DNA from: Stramenopiles sp. TOSAG23-6 | Lineage: Eukaryota > Sar | Assembly: GCA_900128565.1 (NCBI GenBank) | Contig: LT636077.1 | Location: 1 to 17,572, forward strand | Length of the DNA: 17,572 nt | Direction of reading: 5' to 3' | Shown: piece by piece, positions 15,795-17,572 of the stretch | How the letters are laid out: each line of letters opens with the position of its first letter | Position numbering within the stretch: the stretch's first letter is position 1 | Notes under the pieces: model-generated | Databases searched by the model: none | What the model was told of the DNA's origin: nothing | What the model saw: the letters and a program-made list of their open reading frames with translations, nothing else | Program-made: the position numbers and the translations under genes

Positions 15795-17205
15795 TTAGTA
15801 ACCTTTTTCTTTCTTTTTTCTATTTTTTCGTTGTTTCCTCCATTTTTTGGTCATTTTCTCCTTACTTATGTATACATCGCCATCTTCCCAACTAGCCCCG
15901 GATGGACGAATACTAACATATCTNTCCATACCAATTCCTCTACTACAACTACTCAATCCATTCGTTGCAGCAGCCTCGTGCACACATTTTCGTTGTCTAC
16001 TAGTAAGAGTGCTTGGAAATGTTTTTTCCAAAGTTTTCGAAGTTTCTACAGATTTATTGTTACACAAAGCAGCAAATTCTTCAATTTCTTTAACATAAAC
16101 TTTCGTCATATTTTCATCTTGAGCTGCAGTTAAAATCCCTTNAGCTAAAGCTCGTTGTTTTGCTTCATCTACAAGTGCAGCAAATTCTTCACTTGTCACG
16201 TGAGAACTTGTTGTGAATGAAGGAGGAGAAAATTCAATACCACATTGTGAAAGCAATACTTGTAAAGTAAATGCAGCATCATTTGCCCCATTATGCAACT
16301 TATCAGTCTTAACGCCGTGTAATTTTGCAAGTGTTTTGAGACTTTGCTGTTTACTACTTTTGCTATCTCTTTCAGCATGTTTTTTCTTTAAATATTCAAA
16401 ACGAGCTAGTACTTTTGAATCATCTTTACCTCCAAGACGAAGTTTTGTTGCTAATGCCTTTATCATTCGGCGTTCAGCAAGTCGCTGATTTTTCATTTTG
16501 TTTCCGTATGCTAAAGCTATAACTTGAGTATCAATTAATTTTCTTGTTATAGACTTGTGCATTTGATTCTCAGATTCGTTTTGAATGTTATCTTCGCCCA
16601 TTTCTGTAGTATCAAAACTAACACCAATAGACTTTAACCACTTAATATCCCCTGACACAGCATGACCTACAATGTAATCTGCACTTTTCAATTCTGTACT
16701 TACCTCTTTGATTGCACTTTTAAGTGGTAATATTTCAGAGTCCCCAAAGAGAAAATGATCTCGATTATCGTCGACATATCTTCCATTAGTCAGTGCTAAA
16801 TGTTCCATAATGATTATATGACGATGCTCAAAAACACCANCTGATNGGGNTTTTTTCANAANAAGNTAGACCAATCTCGGTAACGTATTTCGAGTCCATT
16901 TCCCATGCTTCAACGTCTATGGCAACAAATCTTAATCTTTTGTCATTACTGGTTGATTTCTGAAGAGCTCTGAGCCTATTCTCAAGTTCAGCTAATGTTT
17001 TCTTGGATGATGCAAGCTGCCTCCTTTTCTTTTCCTGTCTTTTTAATTCCTTCATTGCCTTTTTTTCTTCCTTTGTTCGACGGCGCCGTCCCCTGGGGGA
17101 TTTTTTTAGCAACAGTGCTCTACTACGTTTTCGATATAGCATCGCAAATACTGCTATTGTTACCCCGGCTGTAAAAAATACGCCAACCTTTCGGGTAAAG
17201 TTCAT
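15795..17205 (-). CDS. Membrane-anchored Gfd2/YDR514C-type DEDDh exonuclease with R3H domain (apparent frameshift)
   Basis: The gene reads in two frames joined across 16839-16868, where six N calls fall within 27 bases. The break is probably a base-call problem. The N-terminal part (start 17205) has a hydrophobic segment VGVFFTAGVTIAVFAMLY (7-24), then a very basic coiled region, then ExoI FVAIDVEAWE (Asp97 and Glu99) and VTEIGL. The second part continues with HRHIIIMEHL, NGRYVDDNRDHFLFG, ExoII VGHAVSGDIKWLKS and ExoIII HNGANDAAFTLQ, completing a DEDDh active site. NGRYV...D.FLFG and GDIKWLKSLG-like strings match the fungal Gfd2/YDR514C family of RNase-H-fold proteins. Near the C-terminus, RKCVHEAAATNGLSSCSRG (about 15938-15994) fits an R3H single-strand nucleic-acid-binding domain, followed by a Lys/Arg tail. 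A 3'-5' exonuclease acting at a membrane is inferred, substrate unknown. About 470 residues in total. Confidence 0.82.
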
Positions 17206-17572
17206 ATTCTAAACACCAAACAAAAATACAAGCATTACTATTTCAACGTTCCCTAGGAAGTGTTCGTATAGTATTTTCGTATCCAGGAAGTGGTAGGCTT
17301 ACGTAGATGCAAAGATAGAATCTGCTTATGATTTCTCACGAGGGATAGTATTCAATCAAGAATGATTTAATCTTGTCCTTTCAGATTGCGATTTTTATAT
17401 ATTAAATTAATAATAATTCGTTGATGCTGATGATGCCACCAACTTTGTGGAAATCCCGAATCGTTTACGTTACGTTTTTTAGACGTGTCAAATTTCGTCT
17501 TATCGATCGATACTACTTATGTAAAATAGTATAGAACATTGTACCTTGAAATTATAATGCATCAATGAAGTT
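17206..17572. other. Terminal non-coding stretch, promoter side of the exonuclease gene
   Basis: No credible ORF or RNA gene is visible in these 367 AT-rich bases. The part nearest 17206 should carry the exonuclease 5'UTR and promoter. AGGAAGTG and TTCGTAT each occur twice within about 50 bases near 17250-17295, a possible duplicated element of unknown role. Confidence 0.4.

Noticed and set aside
1-17572. Mobile element, CRISPR array, tRNA or rRNA
   Set aside because: Looked for transposase, reverse-transcriptase and integrase motifs, spaced repeats and cloverleaf patterns. None was seen.

Overview
The window looks like AT-rich nuclear DNA from a compact, intron-poor eukaryote that uses the standard genetic code (TAA and TAG both end genes). 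A flagellated protist is most likely. A stramenopile such as an oomycete would fit the short intergenic spaces, the nearly intronless long genes, the Shewanella-like phosphatase and the ciliary-type proteins. That placement is inference from gene content and was not tested by phylogeny. Single N calls are scattered through the sequence, and six fall within 27 bases in the last gene, so small indels should be suspected.

Layout. (1) Positions 1-1753, plus strand: the 3' part of a multi-exon gene with a PH-like segment followed by about five diverged beta-rich repeats. Its introns resemble one another. (2) 1867-3708, minus: an enolase-4-like pseudoenzyme with a DPY30-like N-terminus. (3) 4210-6543, minus: a secreted or endomembrane Shewanella-like metallophosphatase. 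(4) 6838-7965, plus: CIAO1, the WD40 protein of cytosolic Fe-S assembly, divergent from the phosphatase. (5) 8391-8771, minus: SNU13, an L7Ae-family RNP protein, convergent with CIAO1. (6) 9238-9816, plus: ribosomal protein uL13 (RPL13A), divergent from SNU13, with a probable 5'UTR intron holding a strong hairpin. (7) 10226-15667, plus: an 1813-residue protein with a YDTG-rich N-terminus, two WW domains, two copies of an unrecognised domain, TPR-like helices, SFI1-like tryptophan repeats and IQ motifs. (8) 15795-17205, minus: a membrane-anchored DEDDh-type exonuclease of the Gfd2/YDR514C type with a C-terminal R3H domain, broken in frame at the N cluster. The last 367 bases hold no recognised gene.

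How the genes relate. SNU13 and uL13 share a divergent promoter and both serve RNP or ribosome biogenesis. The enolase-4-like protein and the large WW/SFI1/IQ protein both suggest a flagellum or basal body. The other genes are unrelated housekeeping functions packed side by side. No mobile element, tRNA, rRNA or CRISPR array was seen. The most unusual signals are the mutually similar introns of the first gene (with no AG acceptor at the expected place in two of them), the duplicated unnamed domain in the giant protein, the anchored exonuclease-R3H architecture, and dyad or hairpin elements at 4073-4120, 8862-8891 and 9134-9180.
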